From contig NZ_JAEVFE010000002.1 of NCBI RefSeq assembly GCF_016803135.1, positions 574,267-638,266 of the forward strand: a stretch of 64,000 nucleotides of DNA, in the 5' to 3' direction. Of this stretch, positions 8,189 through 17,337 are shown piece by piece. The notes beneath the pieces are model-generated. The model did not search any database. It was not told the DNA's origin and saw only the letters and a program-made list of their open reading frames with translations. A program made the position numbers and the translations under genes. The first letter of the stretch is position 1; every line of letters begins with the position of its first letter. This DNA is from Altererythrobacter sp. C41 (GTDB taxonomy: Bacteria; Pseudomonadota; Alphaproteobacteria; Sphingomonadales; Sphingomonadaceae).

Positions 8189-9103
8189 ATGACCGGCATG
8201 ACAAGCGCCCCTTCCGCGGCGGCCCCGGCCGTCCTCTCGCCCGCCGAGCAGCTCGAGCAGAGCGGCTTCGTCCGTTTCACCGACGTGCTCGATCCCGTCA
8301 CCATGGACACCTTGCTGCTGCGCGCCCACGCGACGCTGCTGCGCGAGAAGGAAGCGGCGCGCGAGGCGGTGAAGTCGAACGGTTCACTGATTCACTTGAG
8401 CGACAATCCTGAATATGCCGATGTTATCGGATCGCCGAAGATCGCCGAACTGCTCCGCGAAGTCGGCGCGACCGATCCGCGCTGGACCGGCGGCTTCCTT
8501 ATTTCCAAGCCCGCCGGTGGCCCGCCGCTGTTCTGGCATCAGGACTGGTGGGGCTGGACCGAGCCGGAAAGCTACGATGTCCGCGCGCATCAGCTTTTCG
8601 TGATGATCTACCTGACCGATACGACGCCGGAGAACGGTTGCCTGCGCGTCATCCCCGGCACGCACCTGCGCGATCATCCGCTGCATCATCTGGAAGCGGC
8701 GCATTCCGAAGGCTTGCAGGGCTTCAAGAATCCGGACGCGGTCGATTACGCCGCGCATCCCGACGAGGTGGCGGTGCCGGTGAAGGCCGGCGACGTCCTG
8801 ATCGGCGATTCCCGCCTCATCCACGGCGCCTATGCCAACCGCACGAACGACGAGCGGCCGCTGCTGACGCTCTGGTACATGCCGCACTGGAGCAGCATGT
8901 CACCCGGCATGCGCGCGCGGGGGATGGAGAACTACCTCCGCCGCGACGACATCCGCACGAGCGCCGCGCGGCCGCTCACCCCGCTCGACTGGACGCCGGT
9001 GTTGCGCCAGCGGGTCGAGGCGGTGCTGCCGACATACGAGGATTCCGAACCACCCGTGCCATGGCACCGCACGCCCGACACCAGCCGGTTGATCCCGGCA
9101 TGA
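8189..9103 (+). CDS. Phytanoyl-CoA dioxygenase (PhyH) family protein
   Basis: A 304-residue Fe(II)/2-oxoglutarate-dependent oxygenase. The metal triad is visible as His117-x-Asp119 (FWHQDWW) and His212 (DSRLIHGAYANR), with a downstream arginine (DERPLLTLWY) suited to bind 2-oxoglutarate. The core lies between them (LTDTTPENGCLRVIPGTH). Its stop overlaps the start of the GH13 lipoprotein gene (ATGA at 9100-9103), implying coupled expression. PhyH enzymes hydroxylate varied small molecules; why one is tied to an alpha-glucan enzyme is unclear. An in-frame ATG at 8198 is an alternative start. Confidence 0.9.
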   Translation: MTGMTSAPSAAAPAVLSPAEQLEQSGFVRFTDVLDPVTMDTLLLRAHATLLREKEAAREAVKSNGSLIHLSDNPEYADVIGSPKIAELLREVGATDPRWTGGFLISKPAGGPPLFWHQDWWGWTEPESYDVRAHQLFVMIYLTDTTPENGCLRVIPGTHLRDHPLHHLEAAHSEGLQGFKNPDAVDYAAHPDEVAVPVKAGDVLIGDSRLIHGAYANRTNDERPLLTLWYMPHWSSMSPGMRARGMENYLRRDDIRTSAARPLTPLDWTPVLRQRVEAVLPTYEDSEPPVPWHRTPDTSRLIPA

Positions 9104-10644
9104 GCGGCCTGACACGCGCCTGGCCGCTCGCCGCCGCTGCCGCCCTGCTCGCGTCCTGCGCAAGCGTCCCCGCGCCTGCACCGCAAGCATCGGCTGCCCT
9201 CGCGCCGTCGGACGAGGCGTTCTACCACGTCTTCAACCGCAGCCTGCGCGACAGCGACGGCGACGGGCACGGCGACCTCCAGGGGATCATCGACAGCCTC
9301 GATTACCTGAAGGACCTTGGCGTCACGTCAATCCTGCTGACGCCACTCTATCCTTCGGCCTTCTATCACAACTATTTCGCGTCCGATTTCGAAGGCATCG
9401 ATCCCGAATACGGCACGATGAAGGACTACCACCGCCTCGTGGCGGAGGTGCACAAGCGCGGCATGAAGATCTACCTGGATCAGGAGATCCAGTATGTCGC
9501 CTACGATCATCCCTGGTACACGCAGTCGCTCGGCAATCCGTCGTCGTCCTACAGCGATTTCCTCGTCTGGCACGGGCCGGGCAATACCAAGCCCGACGAA
9601 GGCCCGTTCGCGATCGTGGTGGCGAAGCACTGGCCGGATCTCGAGACCGGTATCACCACGCTCAACATGGAATCGCCCGAACTCAAGGCGTACTTCGACC
9701 GTTACTTCCTGAGCTGGGTCGATCCCAACGGCGACGGCGATTTCAGCGATGGCGTGGACGGTTTCCGGATCGACCACATGATGGACAACCTCGACGAGCG
9801 GGATATGCACACCAACCTGTTCGCCGAGTTCTGGCGGCCGCTGTTCGACAAGGTGCGGGCGGTCAATCCGCAAGTGACCTTCATCGCCGAACAGTCCGAC
9901 TGGGGCTACGGCGACGATTTCCTGACCCGCGGCGACGCCGACTACGTGTTCGCCTTCCCGCTGCGCGAGGCGATCCGCAGTTTCGACAAGGCCAAGATCG
10001 TCGAGGCGATCCGCGGCACGGCCGATGCGACGCCCCAGGGCAAGCACCAGCTTATCTTCATCGAGAACCACGACATGAACCGGGTCGCGTCGGACGAGGG
10101 CATGACGCCCACACGCCTGCGCACAGCGGCGGCGCTCGGCGTCCTGCTGCAGGGCACGCCGCTGCTCTACTACGGCCAGGAACTCGGCATGCGCGGCGCG
10201 CAGGACATGAGCTTCGAGACCGACGAGAAGGATATCGGCATTCGCGAGGCCTTCGAATGGAAAGCCGAAGTCGAGGCTCCGATCCACGCCAACTGGTACC
10301 GCGATCCGGCCAAGAGCTATTGGACCGACAAGTACTCCAAGAGTCATGACGGCATCTCGGTCGAGGAGCAGGACGGCGATCCGGACTCGCTGCTCAACTT
10401 CTATCGCCGTCTGCTGGATCTGCGAGCAAAGCATCCGGCCTTGTCGCGCGGTTCGCTCGACGTTGTGGAAAGCGCACCGGAGCTGCTGGTGGTAGAGCGC
10501 AGGCTGGATGGCGAGCGGTTCCACCTCGTCGCCAATCTGTCGGATCGGACGGCCGACTACGAGGGGTCGGGACGGACGGATCTGCTCGGCGGGTCGGGAC
10601 GGACGCTGACGCCCTACGGAGTCGCGCTCTTCAAGCTGAACTGA
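9100..10644 (+). CDS. GH13-family alpha-glucan hydrolase, lipoprotein
   Basis: A 514-residue protein with a lipoprotein signal peptide (lipobox LLAS, Cys20), so it is probably anchored facing the periplasm or cell surface. The TIM-barrel starts at FYHVFNRSLRDSDGDGHGD. Catalytic residues are present: Asp225 (GFRID), Glu264 (FIAEQ) and His324-Asp325 (ENHD). Conserved region I is unusual: the expected D-x-V-x-N-H reads DQEIQY (from Asp127), losing the usual Asn and His. It may therefore have altered specificity. It is coupled to the PhyH gene by a four-base overlap, and a hairpin follows at 10653. Confidence 0.9.
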   Translation: MSGLTRAWPLAAAAALLASCASVPAPAPQASAALAPSDEAFYHVFNRSLRDSDGDGHGDLQGIIDSLDYLKDLGVTSILLTPLYPSAFYHNYFASDFEGIDPEYGTMKDYHRLVAEVHKRGMKIYLDQEIQYVAYDHPWYTQSLGNPSSSYSDFLVWHGPGNTKPDEGPFAIVVAKHWPDLETGITTLNMESPELKAYFDRYFLSWVDPNGDGDFSDGVDGFRIDHMMDNLDERDMHTNLFAEFWRPLFDKVRAVNPQVTFIAEQSDWGYGDDFLTRGDADYVFAFPLREAIRSFDKAKIVEAIRGTADATPQGKHQLIFIENHDMNRVASDEGMTPTRLRTAAALGVLLQGTPLLYYGQELGMRGAQDMSFETDEKDIGIREAFEWKAEVEAPIHANWYRDPAKSYWTDKYSKSHDGISVEEQDGDPDSLLNFYRRLLDLRAKHPALSRGSLDVVESAPELLVVERRLDGERFHLVANLSDRTADYEGSGRTDLLGGSGRTLTPYGVALFKLN

Positions 10645-10652
10645 CGTCCGGG

Positions 10653-10674
10653 CCCTCTTCCGCGCGGAAGAGGG
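10653..10674. terminator. Bidirectional hairpin between convergent genes
   Basis: A perfect 22-base palindrome (CCCTCTTCCGC and its complement) lies in the 56 bases between the convergent GH13 and esterase genes. It can form a nine-pair stem with a GCGC loop. No T-run follows, so it may act as a barrier rather than a classic intrinsic terminator. Confidence 0.55.
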
Positions 10675-10700
10675 TTCGCGCGCCGCTGCCTAAGCCGTGA

Positions 10701-11639
10701 TTACTCGCGCCCGGCCCCCGGTCCGAGCAGGAAGGCCAGCGGCAGGTGCACGCGCTCGCGCCAGGCGCTTTCGTCGTGCGGGGCGCCGGGAAAGGACTCG
10801 GTCCTCCAGTTGCGCCCGCGCTCGTATCCGCCGGCTGCGACGACCTGGTCGATCCTGAGCTGGTACGGCTCGTAGAGCGCGTCGATCGTCGCAGAGCCGT
10901 AATCGAACCACAGGCGATGATTCTCCGGCGCGGGGAGGGCGGTGCGGAGCCAGTTCTCGAAAGTCGCGATGACCGCTTCCCGCTCGGCCGCCGGGCGCGG
11001 TTCGACAGGCCAGCTCAGGAACAGCGGCCAGTGCGTCGAGACCATCGCCGCGCCGCCGTAGATCTCGGGATATTCGCTGATCGCGTAGAGCGAGATCAGG
11101 CCGCCCATGCTCGATCCGGCGACGAAGGTGTCATCGCGGCCGGTGAGTGTGCGGAAGTTCGCGTCCACCCAGGGCTTTAGCTCCTCGACCAGGAACCGGA
11201 GATAGCGGTCCGAGACGGGCTTTCCCTTGTAGAGTTCGGCCAGCTCGTCCTCGTAAGGGGGCGGAAGCGCCGCGAAGACCTCGGCCGGCATGTATTCGAG
11301 AAGACGCCTGGGCGTGTTCCATACGCCGACGACGATCGCAGGCCGCGCCTCGCCGGTGGCCACGAGCGCCGCGAGCGCCTCGTCGACGCCCCATTCGCCC
11401 TTGTCGCCCACGATCGTCGGATCGAACAGGTTCTGCCCGTCGTGCATGTACAGCACGGGGTAGCGATCGCTCGCGCCATCGTACCCGTCGGGCAACCAGA
11501 TGGTGACGCCGCGCGGTTCGACATGCGCGGATGGGAAGGCGTCGTAGCGGATCAGGCGGCCCGGCCCTTCGGCGGACGCAGCGGCGCCCGTCAGCAATAA
11601 GGCGCAGGCAATCAGCAAGCGAACGAGACTATTCGGCAT
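10701..11639 (-). CDS. Secreted esterase of the esterase-D (COG2819-like) family, copy B
   Basis: A 312-residue alpha/beta hydrolase with a cleavable signal peptide (ends AAASA at about 23). The nucleophile is Ser177 in GSSMG, with probable Asp246 (FDYGS) and His288 (GAPHDESAW). It is a clear paralogue of the next gene and exactly the same length; shared blocks include LYMHDGQNLFDP, WNTPRRL and VEELKP. Its start overlaps the stop of copy A by 11 bases. The order GH97, esterase A, esterase B suggests it removes acyl groups from oligosaccharides in the periplasm. That substrate is inference; no in-window residue proves it. Confidence 0.88.
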   Translation of the reverse strand: MPNSLVRLLIACALLLTGAAASAEGPGRLIRYDAFPSAHVEPRGVTIWLPDGYDGASDRYPVLYMHDGQNLFDPTIVGDKGEWGVDEALAALVATGEARPAIVVGVWNTPRRLLEYMPAEVFAALPPPYEDELAELYKGKPVSDRYLRFLVEELKPWVDANFRTLTGRDDTFVAGSSMGGLISLYAISEYPEIYGGAAMVSTHWPLFLSWPVEPRPAAEREAVIATFENWLRTALPAPENHRLWFDYGSATIDALYEPYQLRIDQVVAAGGYERGRNWRTESFPGAPHDESAWRERVHLPLAFLLGPGAGRE

Positions 11640-12567
11640 TCGCCTCTCCCTTCGGCGGCAGCAGGAAGGCGAGGGGGATATGCACCCGTTCCCGCCAGGC
11701 GTCTTCGTTGTGCGGCTTGCCGGGGAACGTGCGGCCAAGCCAGTCGCCGCCGCGATGCCAGCCGCGTCGTTCCAGCACCTGCTCCACGCGGGCCTGATAG
11801 GCGGCATAGTTGCGCTCATCGAGCTCGCTGCCGGCATCGAGGTAGAGGCGGCGGCCGTCCGGCTCCGGCAACGACGCTTCCAGCCAGGCGAGAAAGGACG
11901 CGGCAACCGGCTTCACGTCGTCATAGAGTTCGTCGCCGTCCGCCGGCTTCATGGTCGGCCAGTGGGTTGAAACCGCGCCGGCCGCTCCGAAGACCTCGGG
12001 ATATTCCGCGAGGGCGTAGAGCGAGACGATGGCGCCCATGCTGGAACCCATGATCGCCGTGTTTTCCGCATCCGGGGCCGTGTTGTAGTTGCGGTCGATG
12101 AAGGGCTTCAGCTCCTCGACGATGAACTTCAGATACTCGTCAGACAGCGGCGTGCCGTAGAGCGCCTCGACCCGCGCGCGGTAATGCTCGGGCAGGCGGT
12201 CGAACGCCTTGGCAGGCACGTACTCGGCAAGTCGCCTGGGCGTGTTCCAGATGCCGACCACGATCGTGCGCCGCATCCTGCCTTCGGCCATCAGGCGGGC
12301 GGCGGCCTCGTCGACGCCCCATTCCTTGTTGCCGAAGCCGGTCGCGGGATCGAACAGGTTCTGGCCGTCGTGCATGTAGAGCACGGCGTAGGGATCCCCT
12401 TGCGGATCGTAATCCGGCGGAAGCCAGACGCTGACATTGCGCAGCTCGACATGGCGCGAGGGGAAGTTCCGGTATTGATCGAGCCTGCCTGGCCCCCACG
12501 CCGCGGCTTGAGCGGAAGCGGGAAGGCAGCCCAGGACCGCGAGAATGAGGGCGAGAAGCGCCCTCAC
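11629..12567 (-). CDS. Secreted esterase of the esterase-D (COG2819-like) family, copy A
   Basis: A 312-residue paralogue of the neighbouring esterase. It has a signal peptide ending ASAQA, Ser176 in GSSMG, probable Asp244 (LDAGS) and His286 (GKPHNEDAW), and the same LYMHDGQNLFDP and WNTPRRL blocks. The start is taken as GTG at 12567, which overlaps the GH97 stop (GTGA) and gives the signal peptide VRALLALILAVLG. Tandem duplication of a short esterase inside an alpha-glucan locus suggests two related ester bonds or two locations. Confidence 0.87.
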   Translation of the reverse strand: MRALLALILAVLGCLPASAQAAAWGPGRLDQYRNFPSRHVELRNVSVWLPPDYDPQGDPYAVLYMHDGQNLFDPATGFGNKEWGVDEAAARLMAEGRMRRTIVVGIWNTPRRLAEYVPAKAFDRLPEHYRARVEALYGTPLSDEYLKFIVEELKPFIDRNYNTAPDAENTAIMGSSMGAIVSLYALAEYPEVFGAAGAVSTHWPTMKPADGDELYDDVKPVAASFLAWLEASLPEPDGRRLYLDAGSELDERNYAAYQARVEQVLERRGWHRGGDWLGRTFPGKPHNEDAWRERVHIPLAFLLPPKGEANAE

Positions 12568-14588
12568 TTCGCGTCGGCGACGAAGCGGATCGCCTGTCCG
12601 CCGCCCGATGCGAGCCGCAGCGTCAGGACATCGCCTGCACCGACCTCGCGTTCCTCGATGACGATGTCGTGGCCGTTGGTCTTCCAGTCGGCGTCGGGGC
12701 CGTCGCGGTAGATCTGCGCGGTGTAGGTGCGGCCGGGTTCGAGGAAGTCGAGCTTGACCTGCAACTCGCGCGGCTCCTCGTTGGTGACGGCGCCGAGATA
12801 CCAGTCCTCGCTGTTCCGGTCCTTGCGAGCGAAAGTGACGTAGTCGCCGATTTCGCCGTTGAGCACACGGCTGTCCGCCCAGTCGACCGGCACGTCCTCG
12901 ATGAACTGGAACGCCGCCATGTGCTTCTCGTAATTCTCGGGCAGGTCGGCCGCCATCTGGATCGGGCTGTAGACGACCACGTAGAGCGCGAGTTGGCGGG
13001 CGATGGTCGACTGCAACTTCTGGCCGCGGCCCTGGAGGCTGAGGATGCCGGGGGTGTAGTCCATCGGCCCCGGCAGCATGCGGGTGAAGACCAGCTCGGG
13101 CACGTGCGCGGGGTCGTTCGGCGGGTCGCCCCAGGCGTTGTATTCCATGCCCCGTGCACCCTCGCGCGAAACCCAGTTGGGGTAAGTGCGGCGGAGGCCC
13201 GTATCCTTGATCGGCTCGTGCGGGTTGACCGCGATATGCCGCTCGGCGGCTTCCTTGACCACTTTCAGGTGGTGGTTCGACAGCAGTTGCCCGTCGTGCC
13301 ACTCGAAGCGGATCTCGCCGTCCGGGCCGAGTGCCTGGATGCCGCCCGTATCGGCGACATAGCCGGTCTTCACCGAGTCGATGCCGAGCCGCGCGTAGAG
13401 GTCGAGCGCATCCTCGAGCTGGCTTTCGTAGTTGGCGACGTGGCCCGAGGTCTCGTGATGGCCGATCAGCCGGACACCCTTCTGGCGGGCGTAGGCGGCC
13501 AGCTCCTCGATATCGAAATCGGGATAGGGCTTGGTGAAGCTGAACACCGCGCCGTTGTTGTACCAGTCGCCGTCCCAGCCCTGGTTCCAGCCTTCCACGA
13601 GCACGCCGCGAAAGCCGTGCTCGGCAGCGAAGTCGATGTAGCGCTTGACGTTCGCGGTGTTGGCGCCGTGCTTGGGGCCCGAGCCCCAGGTCTCGGTCTC
13701 GAGATGCATGCCCCACCAGACGCCGACGTACTTGTAGGGCTCGACCCAGGAGACGTCGCCCAGCTTGTTCGGCTCGTTGAGGTTGAGGATCAGGTCGGAT
13801 TCGGCGAGGCCGCCGGCCGTCTCGGAAATCTGGATCGTCCGCCATGGCGTGTGGAAGGGTGCGGCGCGGCTGACCTTCGCGCCCCTGGACGAGGGGGCGA
13901 GTTCGGCGCGGAAGCGGCGGTCTTCGACGCGCCGGAACCACATGGAGGAGTAGTCGACCAGCGCCGCCTCGTGGAACGAGACATGCAGCCCGTCCGCGGT
14001 GCGGATCGTGATCGGCGTATGCGCCTGCGTCACCTCGTTCAGGGGCGTCTCGTGGTAGAGATATTCGTAGCGGTTCCATTCGCCCGCCGGGATCCACCAG
14101 GCCGTGCCCGGGCTTGCGATCACGAATTCGGTCAGCTCCTCGGCGATATTGACGGTCCCGAGCGAGGCCTGCTCGGGGAATTCGTAGCGGAAGCCGACAC
14201 CGTCGTCATAGACCCGGAAGACCACGTCCACGCTGCGCTGGGCGTGCGACCGCTCGGTCAGGCGGACGCGCAGCTCGTTGTAATGATTGCGGACGAAGCG
14301 GCGTTCGCCCCACGGCTGCTCCCAGGTCTCGTCGAAAGTGCGCGTCCAGGTGCCGACGAGCTTGAAGTAGCGGTCGAGCTTCTTGGCGTCGGTGAAGAGG
14401 AAGCCGAGCCGCGATGGCTCGATCACCGCGTCGCCGTCGCGCTCCACCGAGTAGGTGGCGTGGCCGGCCGGGTTGATGTCGATCTCCACGGTCAGCACCT
14501 CGCCCGGCGAACTGACTTCGGCCACGACCTCGGCATAGGCGGGCGCGGCAGAAAGGAAGGCGACGAGGGCAATCAGGCGTCCAAACAT
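12564..14588 (-). CDS. GH97 alpha-glucosidase (SusB-like), periplasmic
   Basis: A 674-residue glycoside hydrolase with signal peptide (AYAE at 17-20), an N-terminal beta-sandwich, a TIM barrel (YVGVWWGMHLETETWG onward) and a C-terminal beta domain. Glutamates aligned by motif with those of the inverting enzyme SusB are present: Glu332 (VEGWN), Glu379 (GHHETSG), Glu458 (NPHEP) and Glu482 (GMEYN). This favours an inverting alpha-glucosidase over the retaining GH97 type; the mapping is from memory of the family. First gene of a three-gene operon with the esterases, divergent from lacI; TGCAAAA repeats lie in its promoter. Confidence 0.94.
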   Translation of the reverse strand: MFGRLIALVAFLSAAPAYAEVVAEVSSPGEVLTVEIDINPAGHATYSVERDGDAVIEPSRLGFLFTDAKKLDRYFKLVGTWTRTFDETWEQPWGERRFVRNHYNELRVRLTERSHAQRSVDVVFRVYDDGVGFRYEFPEQASLGTVNIAEELTEFVIASPGTAWWIPAGEWNRYEYLYHETPLNEVTQAHTPITIRTADGLHVSFHEAALVDYSSMWFRRVEDRRFRAELAPSSRGAKVSRAAPFHTPWRTIQISETAGGLAESDLILNLNEPNKLGDVSWVEPYKYVGVWWGMHLETETWGSGPKHGANTANVKRYIDFAAEHGFRGVLVEGWNQGWDGDWYNNGAVFSFTKPYPDFDIEELAAYARQKGVRLIGHHETSGHVANYESQLEDALDLYARLGIDSVKTGYVADTGGIQALGPDGEIRFEWHDGQLLSNHHLKVVKEAAERHIAVNPHEPIKDTGLRRTYPNWVSREGARGMEYNAWGDPPNDPAHVPELVFTRMLPGPMDYTPGILSLQGRGQKLQSTIARQLALYVVVYSPIQMAADLPENYEKHMAAFQFIEDVPVDWADSRVLNGEIGDYVTFARKDRNSEDWYLGAVTNEEPRELQVKLDFLEPGRTYTAQIYRDGPDADWKTNGHDIVIEEREVGAGDVLTLRLASGGGQAIRFVADAK

Positions 14589-14600
14589 GGCTCGGCTCCC

Positions 14601-14625
14601 TGCAAAATCCGGGTTGCAAAATCCG
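14601..14625. promoter_or_regulatory. Direct repeat TGCAAAATCCG upstream of the GH97 gene, possible LacI half-sites
   Basis: The 11-base word TGCAAAATCCG occurs at 14601-14611 and again at 14615-14625, between the divergent GH97 and lacI genes. TGCAAA is also the arm of the inverted repeat in front of the GH13 amylase (19199-19212). The shared word suggests binding of the LacI-type regulator. Confidence 0.55.
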
Positions 14626-14663
14626 CGCGACGCTGCGCAATTCGGCTTATGAAAATGTTTGTG

Positions 14664-14674
14664 GCAAAATTTGC
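14664..14674. promoter_or_regulatory. GCAAA-A-TTTGC inverted repeat, possible LacI autoregulatory operator
   Basis: An 11-base inverted repeat with a single central base ends four bases before the lacI start codon. It resembles the TGCAAA/TTTGCA site at 19199-19212. Binding here would block the lacI ribosome-binding region and could serve autoregulation. Confidence 0.5.
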
Positions 14675-14677
14675 ATA

Positions 14678-15691
14678 ATGGCCGGACGCAGCACGAGGCT
14701 GGAGGATATCGCCAAGCTGGCAGGGGTGTCGATCTCCACCGCCAGCCGGGCCCTCAACGACAGCCCTTCGGTCAATGCGCGCACCAAGCAGCTCATCTGG
14801 AAGCTGGCGCGCGAGCATGACTACCCGTTCCGCCGCTACATGCCGGCGGGTCCGATCGGCGCGAACGGCACGATCGCCATCATCATCCCGCGCCCGCAGG
14901 GGCGGGAGGGGCAGATCGACGATCCGTTCTTCCTCGAGCTCTTCGCAGGCGTCAGCGACGCCGCCCGTGCTCGCGGCTGCGACGTGCTGGTCAGCCATTT
15001 CACGCCGACCAGTTTCGACGATCTGTCGAAAGCGATGAATACCAGCCGTGCCGACGGTGCGGTGTTCCTCGGTCAGAGCACGCTCCACCACTCGCTGAAC
15101 CGGCTGATGGAGCGGGACGGGCGCTTCGTCGTCTGGGGCGCCATGCTTCCGGACCAGCAGTACTGCTCCGTCGGCAGCGACAACCTGGTGGGCGGCCGCC
15201 GCGCCACGATGCACCTGATCCGTCTCGGCCGCCGGCGCATCGTCTTTCTCGGCGACAGCGAGGCGCCCGAAGTCACGCAGCGGCTGCGCGGTTATCTCGA
15301 GGCTCTCGACCAGGCCGGGCTGCCGCAGGACCGGGCGCTCATGGTGCCTGCCCATTTCACGGTCGAATCGTCCGAGGCGACCGTCGATGCCCTGATCAGC
15401 CGCGGGCTCGACTTCGATGGCATAGTCGCCGCGAGCGACCTGATCGCGCTGGGGGCGATACGCGCGCTCCAGCGGGCGGGACGCGACGTGCCCGGCGACG
15501 TGTCGGTCGTCGGTTACGACGACGTGCCGTTCGCCCGTTACAGCCGCCCGGCACTCACCACCGTGTCGCAGGACACCGCGCGCGCGGGCCGCCTGCTCGT
15601 GTCCAAACTGCTCGATTCGAGCAGCGTCGGCGACATGCGGTCGGAACGCATGCCGACCGATCTGATCGTGCGGGAATCCTGCGGCGGCTGA
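14678..15691 (+). CDS. LacI-family regulator of the alpha-glucan locus
   Basis: A 337-residue repressor. The N-terminal helix-turn-helix and hinge are canonical (LEDIAKLAGVSISTASRALN), followed by a periplasmic-binding-protein-like sensor half (IAIIIPRPQ, DDPFFLELFAG, DGAVFLGQ, GYDDVPFARYSRPALTTV). It stands between the GH97-esterase operon and the two GH13 genes, divergent from the former and ending eight bases from the convergent GH13_23 stop. By analogy with Caulobacter MalI, it probably responds to maltose or a maltodextrin; the ligand is not visible from sequence. Confidence 0.92.
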   Translation: MAGRSTRLEDIAKLAGVSISTASRALNDSPSVNARTKQLIWKLAREHDYPFRRYMPAGPIGANGTIAIIIPRPQGREGQIDDPFFLELFAGVSDAARARGCDVLVSHFTPTSFDDLSKAMNTSRADGAVFLGQSTLHHSLNRLMERDGRFVVWGAMLPDQQYCSVGSDNLVGGRRATMHLIRLGRRRIVFLGDSEAPEVTQRLRGYLEALDQAGLPQDRALMVPAHFTVESSEATVDALISRGLDFDGIVAASDLIALGAIRALQRAGRDVPGDVSVVGYDDVPFARYSRPALTTVSQDTARAGRLLVSKLLDSSSVGDMRSERMPTDLIVRESCGG

Positions 15692-15699
15692 CGCGCCGG

Positions 15700-17337
15700 T
15701 CATGCCACCCGCTGCGCGACCAGGCCGGAGAGCGGCGGCATCGCTCCATCGGCCTCGCCGCCCACGCGTTCGATGACATGCCAGCCGTCGGGCAGGGTCC
15801 ATTGCACGGGCTCGTCGGCGAGGTTGAAGACGCAGAGTAGGCGCTCGTTGTCGTCGCCGCGCTCGAAGGCGAGCAAGGGACGCGGAACCGCGACCGGCCG
15901 GAAATCTCCCGTCTTCAGGGCGGTGTGGCGCTTGCGGAACGCCACCAGGCGGCGCGTGAGGTTGAGGACCGAGTCCGCCCGCGCTTCCTGCCGGTCTACC
16001 GCCAGGGCCATGTGCTCCGGGTCGACCGGAAGCCACGGCTCCACGGATGAAAAGCCTGCGTGCAGCGCGTCGCCGGTCCAGGGCATCGGAGTGCGGGCGC
16101 CATCGCGGCCCTGGCCGTTCGGCCAGTTGGCGATCGCTTCGGGATCCTGCAGCCGCTCGAAGGGCACTTCGGCCTGGGGCAGGCCCAGCTCCTCGCCCTG
16201 ATAGAGGAACACGTTTCCCCGCAGGGTCAACAACAGCAGGAGCAGCAGGCGAGCAAGGGCATCGCGATCCCGTGCGGCGAGCCAGCGGGACACGCCGCGG
16301 GGGGCGTCGTGGTTGGAGAACGCCCAGCTCGGCCACCCCTCGCCATCTTCGCCCGGCCAGAGACCGATCGTTCGCTCGATCAGTTCGGGCGTCAGCGCCT
16401 TCTCGTAGAGGAAGTTGAAACCGTAGGCGCTGTTGAGCCGGTCGCCTCCTTGCGTGAACAGCTTCATCTCCCGGTCCGCCTGCTCGCCGCCCACTTCGGC
16501 CACCGTGAACAGGTCGGCGCCGTAACCGTCGATGACCTTGCGCAGCCGGGTCAGGAACTTCGGGATGCCGGGATGCGACTGGTTATGGAAATGATGCTGC
16601 CGGTCGAAGGGGCGCGCCCGCTCGGGCGCGTTCTTGACCGGCGGATTGTCGGTCAGCGCGGGGTCGTGCATCAGGAAGTTCAGCGCGTCGAGCCGGAACC
16701 CGTCGACCCCGCGATCCAGCCAGAAACGGGCCGTCTGAAGCAGGGCTGCCTGGACCTCGGGATTGTGCACGTTGAGGTCCGGCTGTGACGGCAGGAAGTT
16801 GTGCAGATAGTACTGCCCGCGCCGTTCGTCCCAGGTCCAGCTCGATCCGTGGAAGACCGACTGCCAGTTGTTGGGCGGCGAACCGTCCGCCTTCGCTTCG
16901 GCCCAGACGTACCAGTCCGCCTTGGGATTGTCGCGGCTGGACCGGCTCTCGGCGAACCAGGCATGCTGGTCCGAAGTATGGCAGTAGACCTGATCGACCA
17001 GCACCTTGAGCCCGAGCTCGTGAGCGCGGGCGAGCATCCGGTCGAAATCGGCGAGCGTCCCGAAGATCGGATCGACACCGCAATAGTCGGCGATGTCGTA
17101 GCCGAAATCCTTCATCGGCGAGGTGAAGAACGGCGAGAGCCAGATCGCGTCTATGCCGAGGGAGGCGATGTGCTCCAGCCGTTCGGTGATACCGGGCAGA
17201 TCGCCGATCCCGTCGCCGTTCGAATCCGCGAAGCTGCGCGGGTAGATCTGGTAGACGACCGCGCCTTTCCACCATGGATTGGCCTCGGCCGTCGCGGGCG
17301 CCACGGCATCCAGAACCTGCTGCTGTCCGCCGATCAT
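15700..17337 (-). CDS. GH13 alpha-glucosidase (GH13_23-like), cytoplasmic
   Basis: A 545-residue enzyme without a signal peptide, opening WWKGAVVYQIYPRSFADSNG. Region I is DQVYCHTSDQH (Asp115 to His120), the pattern of Xanthomonas/Halomonas-type GH13_23 alpha-glucosidases, which carry a residue other than Asn before the His. Nucleophile Asp217 (GFRLD), acid/base Glu281 (VAEVG) and His343-Asp344 (SNHD) are intact. It should split imported maltose and short maltodextrins in the cytoplasm. The ATG at 17337 overlaps the stop of the secreted amylase gene by four bases, so the two are cotranscribed. Confidence 0.93.
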   Translation of the reverse strand: MIGGQQQVLDAVAPATAEANPWWKGAVVYQIYPRSFADSNGDGIGDLPGITERLEHIASLGIDAIWLSPFFTSPMKDFGYDIADYCGVDPIFGTLADFDRMLARAHELGLKVLVDQVYCHTSDQHAWFAESRSSRDNPKADWYVWAEAKADGSPPNNWQSVFHGSSWTWDERRGQYYLHNFLPSQPDLNVHNPEVQAALLQTARFWLDRGVDGFRLDALNFLMHDPALTDNPPVKNAPERARPFDRQHHFHNQSHPGIPKFLTRLRKVIDGYGADLFTVAEVGGEQADREMKLFTQGGDRLNSAYGFNFLYEKALTPELIERTIGLWPGEDGEGWPSWAFSNHDAPRGVSRWLAARDRDALARLLLLLLLTLRGNVFLYQGEELGLPQAEVPFERLQDPEAIANWPNGQGRDGARTPMPWTGDALHAGFSSVEPWLPVDPEHMALAVDRQEARADSVLNLTRRLVAFRKRHTALKTGDFRPVAVPRPLLAFERGDDNERLLCVFNLADEPVQWTLPDGWHVIERVGGEADGAMPPLSGLVAQRVA

